This document shows positions 8,619 through 17,078 of a stretch of 43,576 bases of DNA, piece after piece. Every line of letters begins with the position of its first letter. Position 1 is the stretch's first letter. The notes beneath the pieces were generated by a model that saw only the letters and a program-made list of their open reading frames with translations, was not told where the DNA came from and did not search any database. Source of the DNA: Marinilabiliaceae bacterium JC017 (lineage in GTDB: Bacteria > Bacteroidota > Bacteroidia > Bacteroidales > Marinilabiliaceae); NCBI GenBank assembly GCA_004296775.1, contig RHGE01000024.1, positions 38,345-81,920 on the forward strand. Reading direction: 5' to 3'. The position numbers were made by a program, and so were the translations under genes.

Positions 8619-9830
8619 ATGAAGCTTATAAATATTGTTTTCTTTCTAATAGGATTACTTGTTGTGAACGGGTGCCGCAATCACTCTGGTACCGTTTCTT
8701 CGACCTCAGAAATGGTGGAGAAGATGGATGGTGCTTCTGAAGCCATTGATGATTCACTGAAAAAAGCCAACGCTTTGCAGCTTCAGGCACAGATAAAGCG
8801 TGTGGTGTTGCCCGCTGCACAAACCCTGCCCGTAGCTCAATCGACTGACGAAGATGCAGCTGATGATCCGGCTATTTGGTACAATGTCAATAACCCGGAA
8901 GAGTCGCGCATACTGGGAACAGATAAAAAAGCCGGATTGGCCCTGTATAACCTCGACGGGCAGCTGGTGGACTTTAAAGCAGTGGGATGTATCAATAATG
9001 TGGACATACGCTATAATTTTCAGTTGGGTAATGAGCGCATTGATGTGGCCGCAGCATCGAATCGCACAGATAATAGCATCGTCTTGTTCCGAATCTATCC
9101 CGACAGTCTGGAAATAATAAATTCCAAACCGGCCCTTCTCAATACATCTTTAATTGATGATGCCTATGGTTGCTGTATGTTTCGTAGCCCCCGTGATAAG
9201 CACTACTATGTGTTTGTGGGCGGTAAGAATGGCTACATTCAGCAGTGGCAACTCTACCCGGAAGGGAATAAGATAGGTCTCTTTCCGGTGCGTAATATTC
9301 ATGTATCCAGTCAGAGCGAAGGGATGGCAGCCGACGATGAAACAGGAATGTTGTATGTGGCAGAAGAGGGAAGAGGTATCTGGAAGATGAGTGCTGAAGC
9401 GGATGAGGGTAATCACAAACAGCTGATTGCCTATAGTGATAGTCTAAATCCCAATATTGTATATGATCTGGAGGGGTTGGATATTTACTATGCTCCCGGT
9501 GGGAAAGGGTATTTGATTGCTTCCAGCCAGGGGAATTTTTCTTATGCCGTATTTCAGCGCGAGGGCAATAACAGCTATTTGGGAAGCTTTGTCATCAATG
9601 ATACGGATACCATTGATGGGGTGGAGGAGACCGATGGCTTGTGTGTCACTAATTTGTCGTTAGGTAGCAAATATCCCAATGGATTAATGGTGGTTCAGGA
9701 TGGTTTCAATACCGAAGAAGGGGCACCTGTCCCGCAAAACTTCAAGTTGGTAGATTGGTCTGGTGTCGCCAACGCCTTTAATGATCCTTTGGTTATTGCT
9801 CCGGATTACAAGGATTGGATGAGCAATTAG
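8619..9830 (+). CDS. Beta-propeller phytase (3-phytase), lipoprotein
   Basis: Calcium-dependent phosphatase that releases phosphate from inositol hexakisphosphate; probably anchored in the envelope. The 403-residue protein starts with a lipoprotein signal (lipobox VNGC, Cys19) and then has the beta-propeller phytase fold. Diagnostic motifs are DAADDPAIW (79-87), NNVDIRYN (126-133), SEGMAADD (233-240), DLEGLDI (283-289) and DGVEETDG (333-340), which supply calcium and phosphate ligands in this family. Length is normal. It lies 411 bp after the TonB receptor on the same strand and is followed within 7 bp by a dispersed repeat. Together the two genes suggest uptake of phytate-derived phosphate or inositol phosphates. 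Confidence 0.93.
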   Translation: MKLINIVFFLIGLLVVNGCRNHSGTVSSTSEMVEKMDGASEAIDDSLKKANALQLQAQIKRVVLPAAQTLPVAQSTDEDAADDPAIWYNVNNPEESRILGTDKKAGLALYNLDGQLVDFKAVGCINNVDIRYNFQLGNERIDVAAASNRTDNSIVLFRIYPDSLEIINSKPALLNTSLIDDAYGCCMFRSPRDKHYYVFVGGKNGYIQQWQLYPEGNKIGLFPVRNIHVSSQSEGMAADDETGMLYVAEEGRGIWKMSAEADEGNHKQLIAYSDSLNPNIVYDLEGLDIYYAPGGKGYLIASSQGNFSYAVFQREGNNSYLGSFVINDTDTIDGVEETDGLCVTNLSLGSKYPNGLMVVQDGFNTEEGAPVPQNFKLVDWSGVANAFNDPLVIAPDYKDWMSN

Positions 9831-9836
9831 TGTCTT

Positions 9837-9946
9837 ACGGGTGATATTGGTGTATTTATTGGCAAAATATTTTGGCGAGCAGTAAATCATCTTGATACTT
9901 TGTACTTGATACTTTTTACTTTTCTGGCTTGTCCAGGTTAGGGATT
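9837..9946 (+). repeat. 110-bp dispersed repeat, inverted relative to 29791-29899
   Basis: The segment from ACGGGTGATATTGG to GTCCAGGTTAGGGATT recurs as its reverse complement at 29791-29899, differing by a single base indel. It starts 7 bp after the phytase stop codon. Its right end (TTTTCTGGCTTGTCCAGGTT) also recurs in direct orientation near 43397. Confidence 0.9.
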
Positions 9947-10260
9947 TTGTTTTTAAAGTCATGATTCTACGGAGGAACCATCATTTATATCAGTTAATAT
10001 CTTTTTCGTGCCCGGGTTCCTTCGTGGTTTCTATTTGTTAAGGGGTATGATATAGAGTTTTTTTGTTTTTGGATGTTTTCACTATCGGAGAGTAAGTCAC
10101 TGTTTCCAAATGTTTCTATTTATTTCGTTCCTTTTACGTAGTCTCTAATATCTTCTATATATTTCCAAATATTTCAATATGTTTCACCTCTACACGGATT
10201 TCTGGCTTTCCTCTTGTTTTCATTTATTTCTATGTTTTTCTAATTACGTCCAGCTCGTCC
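9947..10260. other. T-rich intergenic region with 10-nt periodicity
   Basis: No gene seen. Around 10157-10186 the sequence runs TATATTTCCA / AATATTTCAA / TATGTTTCAC, a loose 10-nt period of TTTC-centred words. The same pattern occurs in the 330-bp repeat family near 36930, 37262 and 43101. Confidence 0.45.
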
Positions 10261-10815
10261 TTAACCATTGATCACCCGTTCTTTTACTTTTACAGCCGGA
10301 TTACCACGATAAATAAAATACGGTTCCAGGTTGGAGGAGGCCACGCTTTGAACAGCCAAAACGGAATGGCTCCGGCAGGTGACACCACCGGTGACCGTGC
10401 TTTGTGCTCCCAGCCATACGCCATCTTCAAGGATGATGGGGTCCACCATAAGATCAAAGGTGGGTAATGTGTAGTTATGATTGCCGATGAGCAGCATAGC
10501 GCCTTGCGACAGACAGCAATGAGCGCCTATTTCTACCCGGTCCAGGTTATCAATCCACACGCGTTCGCCAATCCAGGTGTAATCATCAATGGAGAGCTTC
10601 CACGGGTATTTGATGTTAACCCCGGGTTTGATGACGACTCCTTTGCCGATACGGGCGCCAAATAATTTAAGCAGGAATACCTTTAACCCGGAAAGAGGAT
10701 TGAGGGGACAAATGAAAAATAAGGCGTTGATGAAGAACCATGCCGTGCGTTTAATTACGCCGGCTCCTTCATCGAACCAGTCGTTGTTATAGCGTGAGAG
10801 ATCTGTTGTGGACAT
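10261..10815 (-). CDS. WcaF-like putative acetyltransferase (left-handed beta-helix)
   Basis: Probable cytoplasmic O-acetyltransferase acting on a surface-polysaccharide precursor, using acetyl-CoA. The frame could begin at a TTG at 10878, but the ATG at 10815 (MSTTDLSRYNNDWF) matches where WcaF-type proteins start, giving 184 residues. Features of the family are the LFGARIGKGVVIKP segment, the PWKLSIDDYTWIGE segment, hexapeptide-repeat turns and the C-terminal YRGNPAVKVKERV. The equivalent of the catalytic His region reads IGNHNYTLPTF. No glycosyltransferase genes lie next to it, so the acceptor is unknown. It is transcribed in the same direction as the downstream-facing polymerase genes but is separated from dnaE by 279 bp of repeats. 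Confidence 0.85.
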   Translation of the reverse strand: MSTTDLSRYNNDWFDEGAGVIKRTAWFFINALFFICPLNPLSGLKVFLLKLFGARIGKGVVIKPGVNIKYPWKLSIDDYTWIGERVWIDNLDRVEIGAHCCLSQGAMLLIGNHNYTLPTFDLMVDPIILEDGVWLGAQSTVTGGVTCRSHSVLAVQSVASSNLEPYFIYRGNPAVKVKERVING

Positions 10816-10969
10816 GTGTTGATGGAGTGTTATTTGTTTTATCAGGTCGAAAATAAGGGGTTTATTTGTATCAGCCAAAAGGACTGTCCAGAATACTAAA
10901 AGTTTAAGGTTGCCGGATGAGTATCTAACAGTTTCTATTTGTTTTTATTATACATGTCTGTTTTTTCCA

Positions 10970-11094
10970 ACCAACAGCGAACAATTTACTGCCAACTGCT
11001 CTGTTCATTGTCAATAATCCTTTCTTTATTGTTCATTGCTCTCTGTTGACTGCTCATTGTTGACTGTTCATTGTTTACTGTTGACTGTCCATTG
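10970..11094. repeat. Degenerate 7-8-nt tandem repeat (TTGACTG/TTCATTG words)
   Basis: The stretch is built from words such as TGTTCATTG, TTGACTG and TGCTCATTG, repeated about a dozen times with variation. The reverse-complement words (AACAGTGAACAG) form a similar block at 42893-42975. It lies directly after the dnaE stop codon. Such arrays are known in Bacteroidota genomes without an assigned role. Confidence 0.65.
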
Positions 11095-14034
11095 CTAACT
11101 CCCCCTCGGATCCGGCATAATGGGAAGTTTTGCCATTTTCTCCACTTCAATGCTTGGAAATCCAAATTCTTCCACAATTTTACCAAGAATGAGGTACATG
11201 CCATATCCCTTAAAGGGATAAGCCCTGAGGCTGGGAGGGAAGTGGGTGGTATCGAAGAATTCCCCCTGGTGATCAAAGAAGGTGGCAAAGTGCATGGTTT
11301 CCTTTCGTACGGTACGAACATACTTAATGGTGACCAACTGTCCTATCATGCGTACTCGTTTACCAATGTGTTTATTTAACTCGCCGGCGGTGAGGGCTCC
11401 TCTGAATTTTGTCTGCAACAGATCGAACATGGTGCAGGATACCGGAAAACCTAAAAGTTCCATTTCATCGTAGGCATCTTCAACGGTTCCTTGTATCAGT
11501 TCAGGTAGCTGATAATGTTTTCGGGGAGGGGCAAATAGCGGCTGTGTTTCAACTTTGGGTTCATTTTGGCTTAATAGCATATGTACTTCCCATAGGAGTT
11601 CGGCCTTTGTTTTTTGTAAAAAACGGAAGGCGCCAATGCGAATCAGGAGGATCATTTGTTCCCGGCCGGCACCAGTGCGTTGGATGAAATCGTCGAGACT
11701 GACAAAGTCGCCGCGAAAGGCTCGTTCTTGCGGAATCTGTTTGGCCAGCTGTTTCTCTATGTTTTGTATATGTATGAATCCCAAATAAAGATCGGTGCCG
11801 ATGATGGACGTGAGAAAGGCGCTGTGGTTTACACAAGGCGGATGGATGACGGCGCCCCAGCGTCGTGCTTCGTTAACATACACCGAAGTGTGGTAGAAGC
11901 CACCGAAGTTATTGATGACGGCCACCATAAATTCACGCGGGTAATGGGCTTTCAGATAAAGACTTTGAAAACTTTCCACGGCATAGGAGGCCGAGTGGGC
12001 TTTGGAGAAGGAGTAACCGGCAAAAGATTCTATCTGGCGCCATACCTCTTTGGTGAGGTTGTCGGGATACCCTTTGGTTTTGCAGTTCTCGAAGAACTTG
12101 TCGACAATCCGCTGAAACTCTTTTTTGGAACGGTATTTTCCACTCATGGCACGTCGCAGTACATCGGCGTCTGCCAGGTCGAGGCCGGCAAAGTGATGGC
12201 ATACCTTTAATACATCTTCCTGGTAAACCATAACGCCGTAGGTTTCCTTCAGTTGTTCTTTCATAACGGGATGCAGGTAGGTAAACTTATCAGGATTATG
12301 ATACCGGAAGATGTATTCCCGCATCATACCTGACTTTGCCACGCCGGGGCGGATGATGGAGCTGGCAGCCACAAGCGTCAGGTAGTTGTCGCAGTGTAGT
12401 TTTTTGAGTAGTCCGTGCATGGCCGGACTTTCAATGTAGAAACAGCCAATGGTCTCGCCACGCCTGAGTAAATCTTTTACCAATTTATCCTTTTTGAAGG
12501 CATCCACCTGGTGCACATCAATGTTTACACTCCGGTTCTTAAGTACAATTTCGGCGCATTCTTTGATGTGTCCAATCCCCCTTTGCGACAAGATGTCCAG
12601 CTTTTCAAAACCAATGTCTTCAGCCACGTACATGTCCCATTGGGTGGTTGGAAAACCTTTCGGCGGCATGTCAAGGGCCGTGTAACAGGTTAGTGGTTCT
12701 TCTGAAATAAGGATACCGCCGGCATGAATCGTACGTAGGTTGGGGAAGTTGTTCATCATCGCCCCGATGGTAAAGATCTTCTTGGCAACCGAGTCTTGAT
12801 ATTTACCTTGGGGATGTTCTGTCAGCTGGTCTATCTCTTCCTTGGGCAAACCATAGACTTTTCCCAGTTCGCGGATGATTGATTTGCCCTGAAAGGTGGA
12901 CATGGCGCCGAGTAAAGCGGTGTGTTCTTTGCCGTAGCGTTTGAATAGGTAATCCTGCACCTCTTCGCGTTCACGCCAGGAGTAATCAATATCAAAATCA
13001 GGGGGGGAAGTACGTTTAGGATTTAAGAAGCGCTCGAAATAGAGGTTTAGTTCGATGGGGTCCACATCGGTGATCTTGAGGCAGTAGGCTACTACGCTGT
13101 TGGCACCGCTGCCTCGTCCCACATGGTAGAATTTCCGGGAAAGGGAGTAGCGGATCATGTCCCAGGTAATCAGGAAATAGGCGGCGAATCCCAGGTTATT
13201 AATGATGTCCAGTTCTTTTTCCACTCTTTCTCTGGCCGTGCGGTTTTGGCTTCCATAGCGGTAGATCATACCTTCGAAAGCCAGTTTTTCTAATAATAAC
13301 CTGTCATCCGCACGACTACCTGTAAAGGTTTGTTTGTTTTTAACGGAGGTAAAATCAAAGTTGATAGAACAATTCTTTATTAGCTGTTGAGTCGTTTGAA
13401 TGATTTGCGGATAATCGTTAAAAGCGGCTTTAAGTTTATCTGGCGCTACAAACCATTCTGTTTCTGAAGCCAGGTCATGAGGCTGAAGCTGGCTCAGCAG
13501 GATGTTATTGTCAATTGCCCGCAGGTGGCGGTGCAGGTCGTAGCCAGCCCTGTTGCGGAAGGTGATGGGTTGCCATACTACCAGCTTATCTTGCCGATTG
13601 TGAAAGGGAGAGGAGATGAGGCGGGTGAGCTCCCGGTGCCGGATGCCTGCATATTCATTGTCATTTAGCTGCTCGGGTGTGCGTGTGCCAAACGGGTAAA
13701 TTACATAACAATGCTTGAAGAAAGGCGCAATGTCGGGAAGGGTTTTTTTCGTTAAGTTGTGGTGCGTGAGAAAGCTGTTTAGTTCCCGGAAGCCTTCGTT
13801 ATTAGTAGCGATGCCGGTGTAAAAAGGTCGGTTATTACGCCTGAACTCAATTCCTGCTATGGGGGTGATGTCTTTTTCACGGCATGCTTTAACAAAGTCT
13901 AAAATTCCGGTGGAATTATTAATATCGGTCAGGATAAGTGTGTTCACTTTGAGAGAGGCAGCCAATTGCACTAACTCTTCAGGAGAGAGGGTGCCATAAC
14001 GCAGGCTGAAGTATGTGTGACAGTTCAGATACAT
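11095..14034 (-). CDS. dnaE: DNA polymerase III alpha subunit, error-prone (DnaE2-like) type
   Basis: C-family DNA polymerase of 979 residues, shorter than the usual replicative alpha subunit of about 1150. Order of domains: an N-terminal PHP domain with a reduced metal site (only His6 of the first His pair is obvious), the palm with VGRGSGANSVVAYCL (305-319) and the catalytic aspartates in PDFDID (345-350), then fingers, a helix-hairpin-helix region and a C-terminal OB fold (about 880-965). The short C-terminus and the neighbouring dinB and LexA-like genes point to an ImuC/DnaE2-like translesion polymerase rather than the main replicase. Its promoter carries the same palindrome as the dinB/repressor intergenic region, so it is probably damage-inducible. 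Confidence 0.9.
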   Translation of the reverse strand: MYLNCHTYFSLRYGTLSPEELVQLAASLKVNTLILTDINNSTGILDFVKACREKDITPIAGIEFRRNNRPFYTGIATNNEGFRELNSFLTHHNLTKKTLPDIAPFFKHCYVIYPFGTRTPEQLNDNEYAGIRHRELTRLISSPFHNRQDKLVVWQPITFRNRAGYDLHRHLRAIDNNILLSQLQPHDLASETEWFVAPDKLKAAFNDYPQIIQTTQQLIKNCSINFDFTSVKNKQTFTGSRADDRLLLEKLAFEGMIYRYGSQNRTARERVEKELDIINNLGFAAYFLITWDMIRYSLSRKFYHVGRGSGANSVVAYCLKITDVDPIELNLYFERFLNPKRTSPPDFDIDYSWREREEVQDYLFKRYGKEHTALLGAMSTFQGKSIIRELGKVYGLPKEEIDQLTEHPQGKYQDSVAKKIFTIGAMMNNFPNLRTIHAGGILISEEPLTCYTALDMPPKGFPTTQWDMYVAEDIGFEKLDILSQRGIGHIKECAEIVLKNRSVNIDVHQVDAFKKDKLVKDLLRRGETIGCFYIESPAMHGLLKKLHCDNYLTLVAASSIIRPGVAKSGMMREYIFRYHNPDKFTYLHPVMKEQLKETYGVMVYQEDVLKVCHHFAGLDLADADVLRRAMSGKYRSKKEFQRIVDKFFENCKTKGYPDNLTKEVWRQIESFAGYSFSKAHSASYAVESFQSLYLKAHYPREFMVAVINNFGGFYHTSVYVNEARRWGAVIHPPCVNHSAFLTSIIGTDLYLGFIHIQNIEKQLAKQIPQERAFRGDFVSLDDFIQRTGAGREQMILLIRIGAFRFLQKTKAELLWEVHMLLSQNEPKVETQPLFAPPRKHYQLPELIQGTVEDAYDEMELLGFPVSCTMFDLLQTKFRGALTAGELNKHIGKRVRMIGQLVTIKYVRTVRKETMHFATFFDHQGEFFDTTHFPPSLRAYPFKGYGMYLILGKIVEEFGFPSIEVEKMAKLPIMPDPRGS

Positions 14035-14071
14035 GTTATATGTTGTTCGAAAGCAGGTTGTTGTTTGTGGA

Positions 14072-14106
14072 TGATTAGTATATAATCACGAATTAGGTTA
14101 TAATAT
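14072..14106. promoter_or_regulatory. Tandem operator upstream of dnaE
   Basis: TGATTAGTATATAATCA (14072-14088) is a palindrome with 6-bp arms and a 5-bp GTATA centre. The identical 17-mer occurs at 16925-16941 between dinB and the LexA-like gene. A weaker second copy at 14090-14106 matches it at 11 of 17 positions. The strong site ends 38 bp before the dnaE start codon, a good place for repression. I infer that the S24-type repressor binds both. Confidence 0.75.
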
Positions 14107-14451
14107 AAACAAAAGTAAAAGGAAAGCAAAGTTTATAAAAAAGGGATGACTAACAACCGGCTTGAACTTAAGTGTATTATAAAAATTGGATTCGAACGTT
14201 TTCTAAAATTAAGTTCCAAGGTAGATGGTGTAATATGCGTTGAGATGCAAGCAGGATGTCCCGTTTCGTAATCAGGTTATTTGCAATCATTGGTATGTTG
14301 AAGGCAAGCTGTATTGGGTATTTCGGGTAGCTGATTAGTTACGTTTATTTTCTAAAACCTAACGATCTATTGTCATTAAATACTCAACCTTTTGGGTTGT
14401 GTGGATAGTGTTTGATGTTGAGGAGGAACTACGGAGCTAAATTATTCTATT
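14107..14451. other. Intergenic region between dnaE and the response regulator
   Basis: No gene seen in these 345 bp. It contains a CTAAAACCTAACGATCTATTG motif at about 14354 that recurs, with variations, near 3851 and 30518 and inverted near 29902. Confidence 0.4.
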
Positions 14452-15627
14452 TTACAGCCGTACTCCAATTAATAGCACGTCATCTACTTGTTCTTGGGTT
14501 CCTTTCCAATTTTCAAAAAATGAGGTGTATATTCTTTTTTGTTCCTGCATTGGGAGGTGGTGGTTTTGCAGAATTAAATGTTTAAAGCCTTTTTGCATTA
14601 GTTTTTTCCCCATTTCACCGCCAAACTGATCGGCAAACCCGTCAGTAAACAGGTAGAGGCAATCATTATTTTGAATGGGAATGATATGATTGGTGAACGA
14701 TCTGTCTTTAAGGCCATAGGAGACAGGCATGTGGTCTGCCGGATAAACTGTTAGCTGGTTGTCTCTGATGTGTAACATTGAATTGAAGGCGCCGGCAAAT
14801 TCAACTTGTTGGTTCTTCATATTTAGCGTAACGACACTAATATCCATCCCGTCTTTGACTTCGCTGTCTTCATCCTGGTTTAAAGATTCAATTACCGAGG
14901 TTCTTAATTGGTTAAGGATTTCCGATGGCTTAGTTACGTTTTCCTTTCCCACTATTTCGTTTAGATAAGCTACTCCGAACATGCTCATAATGGCTCCGGG
15001 AACGCCATGACCGGTGCAGTCAGCAGCAATAATAATGAGTTTAGAGTCTAATTCGCGTACCCAGAAAAAATCGCCACTTACAATATCCCTTGGTTTGTAG
15101 AAGACAAAGTGTTCCGGCATCACTTGGTTTAGGTATTCTGGCTTAGGTAAACTGGCGGCTTGAATTTTCTTTGCATACTCAATGCTGTCTGTTAGTTTTT
15201 TGTTGATGGCTTCTATTTTATGGATGAGTCGTTGATTTTGGTCGCGGGCCATTTTTATAGTTATCTGGGTTTTCACTCGTGCCTTTAGTTCCGGGATGTT
15301 GAATGGTTTAGTGATATAATCAATGGCACCTGCTTCAAATCCTTTAAGAATACTTTGCGGATCGTTTTGTCCGGTGATAAAAATAATTGGTACTTCCTGG
15401 GTTGTCGGTTCTCTTTTTAATCTGCGACATACTTCATAGCCATCCATGCCCGGCATGATAACGTCTAGCAGAATAAGATCCGGCTTGGTAGAGGAAAGAG
15501 CCAGTTTTAGCGCTTCTTGTCCATTGGTTGCTGATAGGCACTTGTAGCGAGAGAGCGAATCCTTCAGAATGTCAATATTAACCGGCGAATCATCAACAAG
15601 TAATATATAGGGCGTCAGATCGGTCAT
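14452..15627 (-). CDS. Response regulator with SpoIIE/RsbU-type PP2C phosphatase domain
   Basis: Cytoplasmic two-component output protein: phosphorylation of the receiver is expected to control a serine phosphatase of the RsbU type. The longer frame begins at a GTG (15663), but the ATG at 15627 (MTDLTPYILLVDDS) fits receiver proteins better, giving 391 residues. Receiver features are Asp12-Asp13, the phosphoacceptor Asp55 and Lys107. A linker helix (about 125-160) leads to the PP2C domain with SGDFFW, DCTGHGVPGA (203-212) and the terminal VDDVLLIGVRL. No partner histidine kinase, anti-sigma factor or antagonist is encoded nearby. It lies about 100 bp downstream of dinB on the same strand, inside the mutagenesis cassette, and could be read from the dinB promoter. 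Confidence 0.92.
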   Translation of the reverse strand: MTDLTPYILLVDDSPVNIDILKDSLSRYKCLSATNGQEALKLALSSTKPDLILLDVIMPGMDGYEVCRRLKREPTTQEVPIIFITGQNDPQSILKGFEAGAIDYITKPFNIPELKARVKTQITIKMARDQNQRLIHKIEAINKKLTDSIEYAKKIQAASLPKPEYLNQVMPEHFVFYKPRDIVSGDFFWVRELDSKLIIIAADCTGHGVPGAIMSMFGVAYLNEIVGKENVTKPSEILNQLRTSVIESLNQDEDSEVKDGMDISVVTLNMKNQQVEFAGAFNSMLHIRDNQLTVYPADHMPVSYGLKDRSFTNHIIPIQNNDCLYLFTDGFADQFGGEMGKKLMQKGFKHLILQNHHLPMQEQKRIYTSFFENWKGTQEQVDDVLLIGVRL

Positions 15628-15663
15628 GGATGCTTGTATTTGAATAGGAATGATGACTATCAC

Positions 15664-15679
15664 TAATTTAGCTAAATTA
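15664..15679. promoter_or_regulatory. 16-bp perfect palindrome upstream of the response regulator
   Basis: TAATTTAGCTAAATTA is a perfect inverted repeat 36 bp before the preferred start codon of the response-regulator gene and 49 bp beyond the dinB stop. It differs from the mutagenesis-cassette operator. It may be a binding site for another regulator, giving this gene its own control. Confidence 0.4.
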
Positions 15680-15728
15680 CTGAAGTCTGGAAAGGGGAAT
15701 AATGCTGAATATTTAGTGGGCGTTTTTA

Positions 15729-16880
15729 TTATTTCATGCCGGCAGCTCGTCCCAAGGCATTTGCACCAAATCGGGTTCTGATACGATCCATTGCCAGGTA
15801 AAGATTAATTTGTTCCGGTGTGTCTTCAAAGAGGTTGAGTTGTTGAGCTCCGTTGACCAGATAGCTTAAGCGGACGCCAACGAGTCGTACCAGCATACGT
15901 CGGGAATAGAGACGAGTAAATAGTTCTTTGGCTGTACTGATGAGTACATGATCGAATGAGGTGTAAGGAATACGTTTTTGCAGGGTGTGGGTGTCAAAAT
16001 TGGAATAACGTATTTTAACCGTTATGCAAGCGGTGAGTTTTTGTTGCTTTCGTAGTTCGAAGGCTAACTTTTCAGTTATGCGAACAATGAGTTCATTCAG
16101 ATAACGTATATCTATCGTGTCTTTGTCAAAGGTGCGTTCTGAGCTGATGGATTTACGCTCAGCGTAGCGTACTACCGGGGTGTTGTCGATGCCATTGGCT
16201 TTCTTCCATATATGCAGACCATTTTTTCCTAATACTTTCTGGATCATCTCAGGAGGGATGTGGCTTAGTGTCTCAATTCGTTCAATCCCCATGGAACGCA
16301 AGAGTTGATAGGTTTTGGGCCCCAGCATAGGGATTTTTCTAATAGAGAGTGGGTTTAGGAACGGTTGAACATCAGGTGCTTTTACCTCTTTTTCGCCGTT
16401 GGGCTTAGCTTCTCCAGTGGCAATTTTAGATACGGTTTTGTTCACTGATAAGCCAAATGAAATAGGGAGACCAGTCTCTCTCATGATGCGTTGACGTAAT
16501 TCATGGGACCATTTTTGACAACCGAAGAAGCGGTCCATTCCGGTTAGATCGAGGTAATGTTCATCGATGGAGGCTTTTTCACATACTGGTGCTGCTTCGG
16601 TGATGATGTCGGTTACCATGTTGGAATATTTGCTGTATTGTTCCATGTCTCCCCGGATATAAGTCGCATCGGCGCACAATTGACGGGCCATTTTTATTGG
16701 CATGGCAGAATGTACGCCATACATCCGGGCTTCGTAGCTGCATGCAGCTACGACTCCCCGGTCGGAGAGGCCCCCTATAATTACAGGCTTTCCTGCTAGT
16801 TTACTATTTTGTAATCTTTCTACTGACACAAAAAAAGTATCTAAATCCATGTGTGCAATGTGTCTGTTTTCTCCCAGCAT
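15729..16880 (-). CDS. dinB: Y-family DNA polymerase IV (DinB)
   Basis: Translesion DNA polymerase of 383 residues. Catalytic residues are visible: Asp12 in HMDLDTFF (with the steric-gate aromatic just after it) and Asp106-Glu107 in SIDEHYLDL. The usual SIDEAYLD has His in place of Ala, a mild variation. The little-finger domain spans about 235-345, and QLNLF (347-351) near the C-terminus is a standard sliding-clamp-binding motif. So this is an active-type DinB rather than an ImuB-like pseudopolymerase. It is divergent from the LexA-like gene, and the 198 bp between them hold two operator-like palindromes. With dnaE it forms a damage-tolerance cassette. Confidence 0.94.
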   Translation of the reverse strand: MLGENRHIAHMDLDTFFVSVERLQNSKLAGKPVIIGGLSDRGVVAACSYEARMYGVHSAMPIKMARQLCADATYIRGDMEQYSKYSNMVTDIITEAAPVCEKASIDEHYLDLTGMDRFFGCQKWSHELRQRIMRETGLPISFGLSVNKTVSKIATGEAKPNGEKEVKAPDVQPFLNPLSIRKIPMLGPKTYQLLRSMGIERIETLSHIPPEMIQKVLGKNGLHIWKKANGIDNTPVVRYAERKSISSERTFDKDTIDIRYLNELIVRITEKLAFELRKQQKLTACITVKIRYSNFDTHTLQKRIPYTSFDHVLISTAKELFTRLYSRRMLVRLVGVRLSYLVNGAQQLNLFEDTPEQINLYLAMDRIRTRFGANALGRAAGMK

Positions 16881-16923
16881 TTTCGTCGTTCTAATTTGTT
16901 TCTTTTTAGTGGTTGTTTTATAT

Positions 16924-16964
16924 TTGATTAGTATATAATCAAAGTAGGGACTATAATATAATCA
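16924..16964. promoter_or_regulatory. Tandem operator between dinB and the LexA-like gene
   Basis: TTGATTA-GTATA-TAATCAA (16924-16942) is a palindrome with 7-bp arms; its 17-bp core is identical to the dnaE upstream site. A second copy at 16948-16964 matches at 13 of 17 positions. The pair lies 44 bp upstream of dinB and about 115 bp upstream of the repressor gene, so it could control both divergent genes. The nearby ACTTTTTTGTGAAAAAGT (16995-17012) forms a separate small hairpin. Confidence 0.75.
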
Positions 16965-17078
16965 AGGATAAGGCTATCGAAAAGAGAAAAGGGTACTTTT
17001 TTGTGAAAAAGTGCCTCAGTTATTTCCTGAATGCTCCGTGTTTTAGTTCTAATGGTTTAAAAAATAGAAAACTAATAT

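Noticed and set aside
10816-10878. Extended N-terminus of the WcaF-like protein
   Set aside because: It needs a TTG start and adds 21 residues not expected in the family; the ATG at 10815 gives the typical N-terminus.
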